Source: Eremophila alpestris peregrina | Lineage: Eukaryota > Chordata > Aves > Passeriformes > Alaudidae | Assembly (NCBI GenBank): GCA_009792885.1 | Contig: WMCF01000035.1 | Location: 829,649 to 893,648 of the forward strand | Direction of reading: 5' to 3' | Length of the DNA stretch: 64,000 nt | Part shown: positions 37,961 to 50,200 of the stretch, piece after piece | Layout of the letters: each line of letters begins with the position of its first letter | Position numbering within the stretch: position 1 is the stretch's first letter | Position numbers and translations under genes: made by a program | Notes under the pieces: generated by a model | What the model was told of the DNA's origin: nothing | The model's database searches: none | What the model saw: only the letters and a program-made list of their open reading frames with translations

Positions 37961-38055
37961 TCTGGACTCTGGGAAACCAGCGCCCGCGCAACCAAGCTTG
38001 GTTGGAAAGGCGGGTGGTGCGGGAACGGCGGGAGGCGGAGGGGGAAGGAGGCTCT

Positions 38056-38135
38056 GGAATGTTGATGGACGCGGCGTTGCGCCACTGGGAGCGACGGCCC
38101 CGGCTCGGCCATTGGGCGAGGCGGCCGGGGGCGGG
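38056..38135. promoter_or_regulatory. VCL: Proximal promoter motifs: M-CAT, inverted CCAAT, GC box
   Basis: GGAATG (38056-38061) is a reverse-orientation TEAD/M-CAT core. ATTGG (38111-38115) is an inverted CCAAT (NF-Y type). GGGGCGGGA (38127-38135) is an Sp1-type GC box. There is no TATA box, as expected for a CpG-island promoter. The transcription start cannot be fixed from sequence; it probably lies between here and the ATG. A 14-bp palindrome AACCAAGCTTGGTT sits upstream at 37990-38003. Confidence 0.5.
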
Positions 38136-38466
38136 AGCCGCGGGAGGGGAGGGCTGTGGCACTTGAAAAGCCGCCGCCTGGCTGAGGAGCGGCGCCAGTG
38201 CGGGGTGGGCGCTGCCAGCGGGCGGCAGGAGGGCAGCGAGTTCGAGTCCCACCTCCGCGAGCCTGAGCCGGCAGCCGCTTCTCCGTGCGCCGCACTCCGC
38301 TCCGGGGCGAAGGGAGCTCGGAGCGGTCATTTGGTTTCCTGTTCTTCGTCCTTTTCCTCTTTGCGCGGAGGCCGCGGCTTTCTCTGTGGGGCGCCAGCCC
38401 GCAGGGACAGAGTTTGCCAGGAGTTTGTGCTGAGTTCGGGCCCCGGCCCCCCACCCCGCCGCCGCC

Positions 38467-38634
38467 ATGCCCGTCTTCCACACGCGCACCATCGAGAGCA
38501 TCCTGGAGCCGGTGGCCCAGCAGATCTCCCACCTGGTCATCATGCACGAGGAGGGCGAGGTGGACGGAAAGGCCATCCCGGACCTCACCGCCCCCGTGTC
38601 GGCCGTGCAGGCCGCTGTCAGCAACCTGGTGCGG
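38467..38634 (+). CDS. VCL: Vinculin, coding exon 1 (residues 1-56)
   Basis: Vinculin is the cytoplasmic actin- and talin-binding scaffold of focal adhesions and adherens junctions. This exon starts at an ATG in a strong Kozak context (GCCGCCATGC), opens with MPVFHTRTIESILEP, and encodes the first 56 residues, the start of the D1 head domain. It includes Ala50, the position where the experimental A50I change blocks talin binding. It ends after CGG (Arg56) with a consensus donor GTGAGT, giving a phase 0 intron. The reading frame runs only two codons further in the exon 2 frame before the intron sequence diverges from the protein. Compared with human from memory, I note Ser at residue 45 where human has Ala. 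Identification is certain. Confidence 0.98.
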
Positions 38635-41600
38635 GTGAGTAGCGGCGGCCGGCCCGCCTCCTCCGCGCCTTCTCCTGGGAGCGACTTCGGCCGCCCCGGC
38701 CAGCCTGGGAGTCCGGCGGTGTCCGTCCCCCCGGGCTGTCGCGGACAGGTGTCCCGGCCCCCTCCCCGTGAGGAGCGGCTGGGCGCGGTGGCGGGACCCG
38801 GGAAAGGGTTAAATTGGAAGGCTGTCTGGACCTCTGTTTAGGCTCCCGCCTGGAAGCCGCCTTCGTCGGTTCCCGCTGCGGCCGGCGAAGGAGCCAGGAG
38901 AGCCGTGCGGCGGAGCAGAGAGTTGTCCCAACAGCGACTTGCTCGCCGTCTCGGAGCGAAGAAGCCTTTGCCCACCTGAGGAGCAGCATCACATTAAAGT
39001 GCAGTAAAGCGCAGTAGTTGCTGCTGTTCATACCCGCCCCGAAACGCTTCACGGATGGCTCTGATACGCTCTGTGGTTTTTTGCTGCCTAGGAAACTCCT
39101 ATTTTAAGTGTATGCACTATAAAAGGCAAAATACTTACTTAGCGTGAGCCTATCCAAAAAAATCCCAAACTCAACCAATAACTAAGCCCAAACCTCTCAA
39201 GCATTTGGGTTTCATTTTCAAATTGGTGAAGACTGGCCGTTCCTTATCAGTGCAGGAGTTCAGGCGGGACAGACCTGTGGCTTCCAGGCAAAGTCTGGAG
39301 CTGTAAATTGTTCTTGTTACGTAGCCTCGAGTATGAGTTACTGTTTGCTTGTGGGGAGCTAAAGGTGGCGGAAATTTGGCCTGACTCTCTCAACTTCTTT
39401 AAAGCAGTTATGCACAGCTTGTCTCTTTAAGATTTGAGTACTTGCAGTATGGACACTGCAGTATGAGAAGTGCAAGTGACTAATACATTTGAAATGTTTT
39501 AGTCGTATTAGCACTTCTATAATCCACAAAAGAATAACGAACTGTTGCAAGGCAGAAATATTTTCTTTGATGTAGAAAGCACTCTGACAGTGCCTAGTTT
39601 TCTACTGCATTAAGAATTACCTGGTAATACTTACCTTGCACCTTTATTAAGCTTGTTTACAGATACTGAGTTAATTTTTGAACATCCCATTTTGCTTGCT
39701 CATTTTGAATCCTGTAAAATCCTGAAGTAATTCCTGGCAAGAAATACTCTTTGCCAGTAAACTTTGCCTTAAAATGAATAGCTATGCAAGTTAAAATACT
39801 GTGTCACTGTTAACCAATGTTTTAGTGCACTGAGGCTTGTGGGCAATAAAAAGCTGTCAAGATGACTAATGTATGTGATGTGTTTATCACATTTTGGCCC
39901 GTAGTACTTGCTGCTGCTAGAATAACTTGCCACTTAGAGATTTTGCAGTTTACTACAGTGTAACTATGTCTCTTGGTCACCATGACTATAAATATTACAG
40001 ACTGTCTAGAATTCTTGTGCTTCTTGCTGACTATAGCAGACAGTCATCTTTTTATGAAGAACACTTGTTCTGCAGCAATTCACTGATGTAATAGGTGTTT
40101 TGGCTGTGAGGGTGTGAAGCCTGTGTGTATGAAATACTTTCCCTTGAAAGGAAGATGTTGGAATAATGCTTGGCTTCTCTGAGCTAGCCCTGTAACACTG
40201 GGTTGTGTGGCTATTTTTCCCCACCCCATCTTTCTCTCAAAAGAAACTTGATCTGATAAAGTCTCATTTATTAGAGAAATGCAGAAACAGAATTCTGCAG
40301 CTTGATAGTGCTAGCTCTTTTTTAATTTTGGACTGTTTTTGAAGCCTGTTTTTCTCTTCTTGCCTTCTACTTAGATAAGAGGAAAGATTGTTGAATTATT
40401 TTTTCTGTGTTGATTCAAAAAGAGCAAATAGAAGTGGTGTAATCTGAGGTGGTAGTTACCAGGAAGATGCCCTGATCTCTTAAAATAAAGTTTTGTCTAT
40501 GTTTGGAGAATGCAGAATTTAAGTTCTGTTTCCTATCTGGAGCTCTGTTTTCAGTGCATCACTCTAAAGTGTAAGGTGATTTATGAAGCAGCAGTTTCAC
40601 AGGAGCAGGAGAATTTGTGCAGACAGGTTCTCAAATTACTAGCCTTCTGGTGGCATCCCAGGTGACAGCAAAGATGGAGTTATCAGTGCAAGCAAGAGAG
40701 TAATGTAGCTGCTGGCTCCTTGTGTTGCTTCTGTCTGCTCAGGGTTCTTAATGTAGTGTGAGTACCATGAAGTACATAAAGAAAAGTGCAGAGGAGCAGG
40801 GAGTTTTTTAGTGATGAATTTTCATATGCAGCAGGACTACTCTCCAGCTGCCCAGCCCATAGTAAGGATTCTGCAGTTTGGAAAATGCAGTCTTTAATTG
40901 ATTTAACTATCGTGTCTATATGTCATTGCTGGTAGCAGTGTTTGAAGTTTTGAGACCCATTTTTGTGGGAGGCCTAGAAGATATACTGTGAGAGAAAATG
41001 GGCTAGGAAATGACTATATGGCTATAAGGAAGGACTTCTGTGCAATAACTTGAACATTCCTCAGTTGTAGTTAGCACAATACACTATTCAAGATGGAACA
41101 GAGATTGATAGATATGAGAGTCTTATATTAGACTACTAGGTGAGTCAAACAGGGGTCCTCCTCCTAAATACCCTGAACTCGGTAAGAGACCTTTTCCTTT
41201 GGCATACATTTTTGTATTTTCAGTCATTAATGGTTATGCTGGTTTTTTTTAAGGTTTATCTGAAGCCATCTTAAATTACATGGCTTTTTAAATGTAAAGT
41301 TTGTACACTCAAGTAGACCTATCATAGAGATACTTCCTTGTCAGAACCCAAATGTAAAGTATTCCTGGAGAAGAGATAGTCCAAGTCATTGTTGAAGTTA
41401 ATGAAATAACTAAGTCTTTACAAGTTAGTCATTCCTGTAGTAAGAGATCAGAGAAAGACTTGGTATTCTGTTTGCAATATGTGACAGTTTGCTTCCACTA
41501 CATCTTGATTATTCTGATGGGGAATAGCTTTTGCACAATAATTGTCAAATTGTTTTGAAGTATTTTCATGAAATTTCTTAACTGTGGGGTAAAGTCCTTG

Positions 41601-44600
41601 TTGCCTGTGCAAAAGTATAGTGTAGAGGTAAGCATCAGAAGCTTTTTTTGTACAGAAATCAACTTTGACTGGAGCCAGGAATTTGAGGGAGAGGCTTCAG
41701 ATACCACAAGACTATGAATGTACTAAATTGGTCCTTCTTTTAACTGAAAATCTAATGTTTGTATTGGCTTATATTTGTAGTGGATGTGTGCCTCTTATGG
41801 AAAGGTTGGCACTTGGTATTTCTTTAGCTAAAAGATGTGACACTGTAAGTCAACAGAAGTGGTGCTGGTAATAGTCAAGGCTACCTAATACATATGGAAT
41901 AATTTTGAGTTTGCTAAATATCCTATTAGTTCAGGGGAGAGAGAAATAAAATTTTGGGTTTTAACTAGTCAAACTTCCCAGGGAGGAAATGAACCATGTG
42001 GTGGTTTTCTAGTTGTTTCAGGCTTTTCTTTTTTCCCCCTAATTGTTTGGTTTGTTTTTTTCTAGTTTTTTTTTAACTCACCGGACTTTTAGTCTGATTA
42101 CAGGTTAAAAACAGGGGATTTTTATCAAGCATGATGCAGAAATGGTAAACCAATCACACACATTATATATAGGGTTTTATTTCATGGAGGACAAAAAAGC
42201 CTGCTACTTTGCAGTAGTGGATTTATGATTATTTATGTTCAGACCAATGTTATATTATTGCCAAACATAGAAAGCAGATTCTACTCTGATGGTGTAAGCT
42301 CCATGCTGCCTTGTATGGATTCTGGCATTCTGTCAGTACAGGCATGGCCCACTCTGGTCACTTCTCTCTGCTCTTTCAGATGGAGCTACTTCAGAGCACT
42401 GTTGTTCTGCCAAGTACCAACAATACCATGGGCAAAGCTGCTGAGTTTGACAGATTTGGTTGTAATTCTCTGTGTGAAAATTAAGGTAGTACAAGGGACT
42501 TGGGAAGCACACAATTCAATGTTTTGGAGCAGGTTTAGCAGCTCAAGGTGTTGGTTTTTCAGTCTGGACTGTTGAACCAGGGCAATGATCTGAAAGATCT
42601 TACCTGCTTTACCTGAGACCAATTGCTTGAGACTTGCTCTGTTTTCATGTCCTTCATTTTCATAGGGCTTTGAGTGTCTGAGCAAAGTGATATTCCTATG
42701 AAATGCTCATAATGGAAGATTTAAGGCACTAATAGTAACAAATGAAGTGATTGAGATCTTGCAGGACAGATCTGCTCTGAAAAAACAGTACATATCTATT
42801 TTATGATACAACTTCTGCCATTCCATCCTCTGTGCTATCCTTTTATATGAGTCTGTTTCACAAGTGTCTATATGCATCCAGTTTCTATTATATTATTTTT
42901 AATGGGGAAAAATTGCTTTACTCTCTATTAAATTGCTGGTGACCACATTTCTCAAGAAGGTGTTATTATTGGGTGCTGTGATATAGCTTAATTTACCTAC
43001 TGAAGTTTGGAGGCTTACAAAACACTACTGACACCTTTCTGTATCTCAGTTACTAACAGTGACTGGTTAGGTCAGGCCTGACTAGGTCAGGCTAATCATC
43101 AGGAAGTGTCTCTTAGAGTATCAATCTCCTGTCTCATAGTCAGGGTTTATCAGATGTTTCCTTTAAGTAGGTCTGGGCCAAGTACTATTTTAAAATGTAA
43201 ATAAAGCCAGTCTAGAGTAAGATTAAGCTTGACTGGAAATTGGACTCGATGGGAACAAGACCCTGTAGTACTGGGTCCAAGTCATGTGTGTCAAAGGTTT
43301 TTGTGACTTCCTGAAGTTGTGAGGTCAGTCTCTGTAAACTACCACCGGCTGAAGCCCACCCCATCTAGGCACTACTAAAACTACCCAGATTGCTCTAAAA
43401 CAGATGTAACTTGATACCAGTACTTTGGCAGAGACATGAAGTTTAAACCAAACAAAAAAGGTTAACTGTGGGAGTGTTGCATTTAGTGTAGCTACAGCAG
43501 CTGTCCTAGCTCATCTCTGCAGAGGAAGAAGCAGTAATTACCTGAAGCCATGGGCATGTTCTGGCTGCATAGCCACGGGCCTCTGACAGGTGAGAAGTTG
43601 CCTGGGGTTGCAGGGCCATTTGGAAAGGACTGTCCATTTCCCTGAGAGGCTGTAAATTGCCTACTGATACCTGCAAACCACCTGTTTTAATGAATTTGTG
43701 AACAATGCAGCCTGCCTTGAAATCCTTGTCATGATTCCAGCCGGAAAAAGTCAAATACACAGATAAACACCTAGAATGAGGAGAAATGGTCTGACTGTTG
43801 TGGATGGTAGAACAGCTTTATCATCCTAAGTTTTCTTTTGGGATAGCTGACTTTGTAACTCAGGTTACAAAGAGAGGAGAGTGAGCTGTTGTGAGCAGCT
43901 TAGTGTTTTTCTTTCTTGAGGGGAAAAATTAGCTTGCAATATGTTTATATATCTTGGAAAAGGATGGAAAAAGATAAGCTTTTTTCCTTGCAGAATTTTT
44001 TGCACAGCACAAAAGATGACTCTCAAGGGGGTTGTGGTTTTTGCATTTTTTCTTGATGTTTGTAACTTGTTATATATATAGATCTGTGCCTTCCCATTTC
44101 CCGTTTATTATATTGTTACATTTTGAAGCTGAAAGAAATGGTCAAAAGAGCAGATCATTTGAACTCTATGGAACTCAAATAGTGAATGAGCACTAGAATA
44201 GGCTTGAAGATCTCATAAGAGAATGTGTGTTCTAACTACAGGTTTCTGTGTCTTATCTATGAGTAGTAGAAAACTGTGATTAGTGTTTTACAAACAATAA
44301 AAAGCTTTTTTTTTTTTTGAATTGGAACATCCTTCTTCAGTGTACAGCAATTTCTTCAGGGGTCATTTGCCATATTGTGGGAACTGTGGCCATATGCTCT
44401 GAGAAAGTGGATAAACCCCATTAGGGTGTGTGTATGGGAGGGGCTGGGAGAAGAGTGATTAATCAGACAGAAAGCAACTTTGTAATAACAAAAGCACATC
44501 ATAAACTTCTTTCTTGCTTTTATCTGTTGGGAATCATTTTTACATAGGTGATTAATTAGTTACTGATTTGAATGGAATAATCTCTTTGTTCTGTTATTGT

Positions 44601-46726
44601 GTACTTAATTTATTCCAGTCTCCACCATTAGCTTTAAAAGCAATCTTTTGTTCTCTCTTCCTTTAAATGTACATAGAGATGGTGAGTGTCTCCTCATATG
44701 CAACTTGCTGTTTTGGGTATAAAAACTGAGACTATTATTGTGGAATGGATAGTTTTTAAGTGGCAGTTGGACTAAAAAGTTCCATATGCCAAGAATCTGG
44801 TGAATACCACTCCTGCTTTGGAAAACTTATTAAATGTTTTTTCTGCATAAGTCAATTATACCAGTGTGGGAGGAGTTAAATCCGTGTTACAGACTAGTGT
44901 TTTTAGCAATTTTTTCTTCCTGATGTCTTGTAGCTTTAGAGAGTGGTGTAGTTTTGCTTTGTACTCTGAAACAAGAAGATATCTTTCTCCACATAGTGAT
45001 ATTGGACTGTAGATGTGGAATTCCCTTTAGAGGTTAATAAAAAATTAACCAAACAAAACATGGTTCAGAAATGTGTACCTTCAGTACACAGAGTAATTTG
45101 CAAGTGTTTTTCCCTTCCCAATATAGTTGAAGTGTGGATGAAACAAATCTTTGAGAAGACTGGTGAGGGGGTGGATCCAAACAGTGGTTTTAAAGATGTG
45201 TTAGCAAATGTGGTCTTAATGCTAGTTACTGTAAGTGATGCCAATTGATTTTTCAAAGGAGAAAGTAGGCCAATCCTTGTCAGTTCTTGCCTTGAGAACT
45301 GCTTAATTTTATCCCTGCTCTCTGTTGAAGACTTGTGTTTCTCCTGTTTCTGACTGCATTGTCTTACTGGCTTGACACTACTCACACTGAAAAGGAAGTC
45401 AGACTGGCAGACTAGACCTCAAGAAATACTTCAGTGTAATATTTTTTCTTTACTGACACAAATTATATTCTATCACTTGCTCAGTCAAATGCTGAGAAGC
45501 AGTTCTTGATACAGAACTTCTCTACAGCCACAGTTCTTAATTTCTGTGAATTGATAGTCTTCCTGACATTTATCTTTAAACACAGCCATATTGAATTTGA
45601 ACAGTAAAGGGTCTTTTTTTGGTAACTGTTAAAAGTTTATCCACTACATTAATTGTAATGTTTACTTGTGTAATTTCTTCCTTAATTTTTATAACAAGAG
45701 GTAAGAGAGAATTAACTCTAAACATTGTCCTGTAATTCAAGTTTAGTGTAACAGCTTCTGTTGAGCCCTGGAAATATACCAGCCGAATGAATGTTGCAGC
45801 TACTCTTATTTCAGAAGATACTTTGTGGATACAAGATGACTTGCTGCATGGGGAGATAAGAGGATCAGCTGAAGGCTGGATCTTCTTTTCAGTAACAGAT
45901 ATGTCACCAATAAGTATCTCTTCCAAACACAAGCATCCTAGCAGCTCAACACGGAACTGGGAGTGGGGATGTGACCCTATGTGCGTAATACTTAGAAGTA
46001 GGTCTAGTTTGTCCCTGGAGTAAATCAGGCCCTAGTGCATCTGTGAGGATGTGAAAGACTGACTAGAGAATCAAAAGAGGGGGCAAAGCTTTCCTTTGCT
46101 TACTTTGCCTAATAATTAAAGTGTACTGAGGCATGTTCTTGCCCATATTCTGAGACTAAAACCAAAGATTTGTGTCAAAATATTGAACAACTCACTTTGT
46201 AATGGATCTCTTATTCAGTAGTCAGTATTGTTCTGATGCTTCAGGAGAGCTATTTACAACATGAATAATGAACAATGGATAACAATAGTAGCTAATGAAG
46301 GGGGACAAAAGCAAACCAAAAGCCTCTTCATTATTAAAGCTTTTCCAGAGTTTCTGCAACTGTCAGCTTGTTGACTCTTAGGGTTAGATATCATCATCAA
46401 CTTTCTGTCACTGAGAAAACATGTGTTGGAACAGTTTCCCAGTATTTTGACTTCATGGGTAGGGTAGGAAACTGATGATTCATGTTGAGTTTCTCCAATA
46501 AAGAATGGAGAAAAGAAACAAGCTGTTTCTGTTGCTGTTGGCCTAGGATACTTATGAAGAGCTCTATTGTAATAATGTTGCATTGCATTTTACATCAGTG
46601 GTTACACCCACAGAATAGCGACTGTAACTTGAGCTTCTTTCAGCAAGTACAAACTTGGGGACCTGGGATTGCTGAAATTCTCAGAAAAGACAGAGGTAAA
46701 TAAGTCTTTGAGTACATAATTTTTTG

Positions 46727-47219
46727 TGTTGCGGTCAGACACCCACACCTGTCCCACATGCAACCTAATCTTTATTTTGCTGCTGTATTTACACAAGCAT
46801 TTTTTGTTGTTTCATGCCCCTCGCTAGGTTCAACTCTAGGTACATTTTGGGATGGACCCCATCCCTGTGTGCCCAGCTAATGTCTCAGTTCCTCCTAGCA
46901 GGAGCACTGTTCATTCAGGGAGCCCTCCTGCCACTTTTACTGGTGTTCCTGCTCTTCAGGATGAACCCCCTTGGAGTAGGTGATCCTTGAAAATTAACCA
47001 GCTCTCCAGAATTTCTCTTTCTAGGACTGTGCTCTATGTGATTTCTCTAGTTAGGTCCCTGAAGAGGCTCAAGTTGGTTCTGAAGCTCAGGCTCTGATTT
47101 GTCTAATTCTACCATCTAATGGTCCCTCCATCTGTCGTTGGCATTCCCAGTCAAGTCTTCCCTGTTTCTAACAGCAGAGCACCTCCTGCTTTTGGCTCCT
47201 CAGTCTGTATCTACCAACA
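46727..47219 (-). mobile_element. Probable solo LTR of an endogenous retrovirus
   Basis: The segment is GC-richer than its surroundings and bounded by TGTTG (46727-46731) and CAACA (47215-47219), the inverted TG...CA ends expected of an LTR. On the minus strand it begins TGTTGGTAG, has an AATAAA signal (at 46771-46776) 44 nt before its 3' end, and ends GACCGCAACA. The length of 493 bp is normal for avian LTRs. No internal retroviral genes flank it. The 5-bp flanks (TTTTG and AAAGA) do not match, so it is old, mis-bounded, or recombined between elements. It is antisense to VCL. The family is not identified. Confidence 0.5.
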
Positions 47220-50200
47220 AAAGATAATGAGAGCGTAGAGTCTGTAAAAGGAAAAGTACAGACAAGCAGTAATCATATTAAACTGTTTTTTTTTGTGATG
47301 GCTTAAGACAGTTTCATTTCAGCAAGTATCATATTTAATCTTTGTCCTTGGGTACATATGGTACATAAATAAAATGATGGATAACAGAGTTGATAAAGTA
47401 CTGCTTTGGTGAACTTTACAAGCTTTATGCTCACGTCTTTGTGTATGCAGCTTCAGATGTTTGGGTATGTTGCAGCTGTTCTGGTCTCATTGCTCAATGT
47501 TTAATTTCCCTTTGTGGGAAGAGTAAAACACAATGGTATTAAATTTGAACTTCATTTTAGTAGCTGAACCTTAGCATGAACTAGACACAAGCCTGGCCCT
47601 CCTTAAATACTGAAAAGCATGCAAGAAAGCAGCTGTGGTCATTAATTTCATAAATGAGTGTAGTCACAGAAGTGCCATAGTAGCAGTATGAGAAATGGTG
47701 GTGAGTTCTGGGCCACTGTCATCTTCCAGCCATTTGCCAGGTATCATCTCTTCAGTCTCTGAAGTCTGATTCTTCCTGTCAAACAGGGGAGCTGTTAAAA
47801 GCTGTCATTTAGAACTTATTTCAGCTGAGCTGCTGCTTCTTCTGTCTCCCAGACTCTTCCTGAATTTGGAAGAGGCTGCGTGTTGCAACTATTTTAGATG
47901 AGGGAAGCATTAATAAAATTTTTCTCTTATGCAGGTTTTGTTTTGTTCACCTGCACAAATACTTACCAGAAGGAGCAGAAACTGGCTTCATCTAGACTGA
48001 TAGTCATTACCTGTGAGACACAGATATGCTGAGAGAGTTTTTGGGTGGATTTGGTTTCTGGTGACCACAAACTTATGGGTAGAACAAATGGACTACTTAT
48101 TAATGAGTATGATACCTGTCTGTTCATAGGCAATGAATGGTTAAGCTGTTCAGTGCAAAATGGGATATAGTAATGTACAACTGAGTGAAAAAATTAATGA
48201 TTTAATTGTATGCAAGCTGCCATTTAAACTCTGGAAGCCTTGCTAACAGGCATTCATGTACTTGCCATGGGGAGGATTTTGATACTCAAGTGTGTGATGC
48301 ACTGAATATTTATCTAAAGAGTTATCACTAGAAAAAGATTGCTGCATCAAGCGCCCAGATGGAAGTTCCTGAAGGTTCAACTTGTTTTGATGCCTGTTTG
48401 CTGTTAAAATCATAGGGGTTTTTTGGAACTTTGGTCAAGATAAATCACAAAAGGTGCCTCACATTTCAACCTCTAAGTGTGTATACAGGTGTCTATTTGC
48501 CCTTCAGCTAAATCTTCAAAAGCTTCTGGTTTTACACTTGATAAGAAGTTTTCTTCTAAGTGTTGATTGGGCTCTGTTACTGCTTTTTCAAATTACTACA
48601 TAACCCTTCCAGGTTTTTAGGTGAGCTAACAAATTAAACTGACTAGTGTTTGGACTACACTTTCACAAGCTTAGCTGTCTTTGCAGCTTTTGCAGCACAA
48701 TAGTTGTGCTGAATAACAGAGATCAATCAATGGGGTTTCTCTGGAACTACAGAGTAGTAGCTAAAAGCTTTTTATTTAGCTTGCCCTGATACAATGACAA
48801 AAATGGATTGTGAAGGGCTAGTAATTGCCAAACCACTGGCTTAACTGTAGCAAGTGAAGTGCTCTTTGAGCCTTTGCCACACCCATAAAAGTTGATTCTC
48901 TGCAACTTCTGAACTACCAGTGACTACGTTTATTCCTTCTGCATGCAAGAGGTGAACCCAGGCTTTAACCAGCTTTGACAATCATGGAATTTAACTAAAG
49001 AAGCAGTTTTCTCTCTGAGAGAGAAATTAGGTCTGTAGAATGAATTAAGTGATAAAAATTCTCAGCAGAATCAGTGACAACTAGGAATTGGATAAGTGGA
49101 ATACTAACTTACATTGTGATCTGTGTAACAATAATAAGTTACTTTACTTTCTGATGAAGGAAAAAACAGACTGGGTAGACTCAGATATTATCTATGTGTA
49201 GCTATAGCTTGGATTGGTTTAGAGATGCTGCAGTACCATATTTATCTGTATCAGAATCACAGATTCTAATAGGCAGCCCTGCTGTATCTGGAACCAAATC
49301 TGCCTTCCACTTCCTATGGTGACACTTCCTACTATCACCCTCTTGCCAACAGGGCCAGAAAGCATCAATATCTGTAAACTTTCTGCATGCTTCCACTTGA
49401 CTTAACACTTGAGTGCTGGGAGGACAGGATACATCTCAATTACTGGGGCAGGACAGAGATCCTCATCCACCAAAATCCTCTGCAGCATGCAGATTTTAGC
49501 ATATTGTCAAAGATGGTGTAAATCTGTGAATTATGTTAAGAGGTGCTCTGAAACTCTTGTCCACAGATCTGAGTACATGGAAATGAACTGGAAGAGCTTT
49601 TTCAGTCTGTGTGCTGTTTGGCATGTGGTGGTGTCTTTAGATTTTCTTGTAAAGGTAGCTGTTTGGACCTCTCAATCTCATTTGTAGACTACAGTTGCTG
49701 TATCTTATTTTTCCTGGTGAGTTTTGTAAATGCTCAGGTGTCAGAGTTGACTTACATGACTTCTGTTATTTGACTGAAGTAGAGTTATAATGGCCTAAAG
49801 TAATTTTAGCTTGAAGTACTGGTTTGGAAAAAGACACTGTTCTTTTAATATAAGAACTAATTTCCAAACTGTAATAGTTCTGTAAAAAATATCACATAAT
49901 CAGTATGTGATTCTGTTAAGCTAATCCTGTGATTAGCCAAACCATCCAGGCCTCAGCTCTGTACTGGTAACTGAGTTAGTAGGTACTAGCAGCATGAAGA
50001 AGTCTTTTGGTATCCAAATGATGTTGCTTTCTATTTTCCATATGGTTCTTGTTTCATAGTTCTGTGTTTTATGTGGACAGTGGGATTTCCTTAGCCTGAA
50101 GCCAGTTAAATTTTTCCTAATCATCAATGCAGGCAGGTAGGTCAGTTTGCTGCTGCTGGGGACCAGATGGCTGCTGTGTTCTAATTGGCTTGCCAGATGA

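Larger units (their letters stand above)
37240..38960. other. VCL: CpG island of VCL
   Basis: GC content and CpG frequency rise abruptly at about 37,240 and fall after about 38,960. The island covers the upstream region, the 5' UTR, coding exon 1 and the first 300 bp of intron 1. Large proline/arginine-rich reading frames on both strands here (up to 230 codons) are composition artefacts overlapping the real exon. About 650 bp of the island lie upstream of the SRF/CRE promoter motifs, which leaves room for a divergent non-coding transcript. Confidence 0.9.

Noticed and set aside
38180..38250. tRNA-like A-box (TGGCTGAG) and B-box (AGTTCGAGTCC) spacing in the VCL 5' region
   Set aside because: No acceptor, D or anticodon stems can be formed and the sequence is a CpG-island 5' UTR; the boxes are coincidental.
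37415..38642. Several reading frames of 90-230 codons on both strands of the CpG island
   Set aside because: They are Pro/Arg/Gly/Ala-rich, overlap each other in several frames, and follow from GC composition; only the 38467 frame is vinculin.
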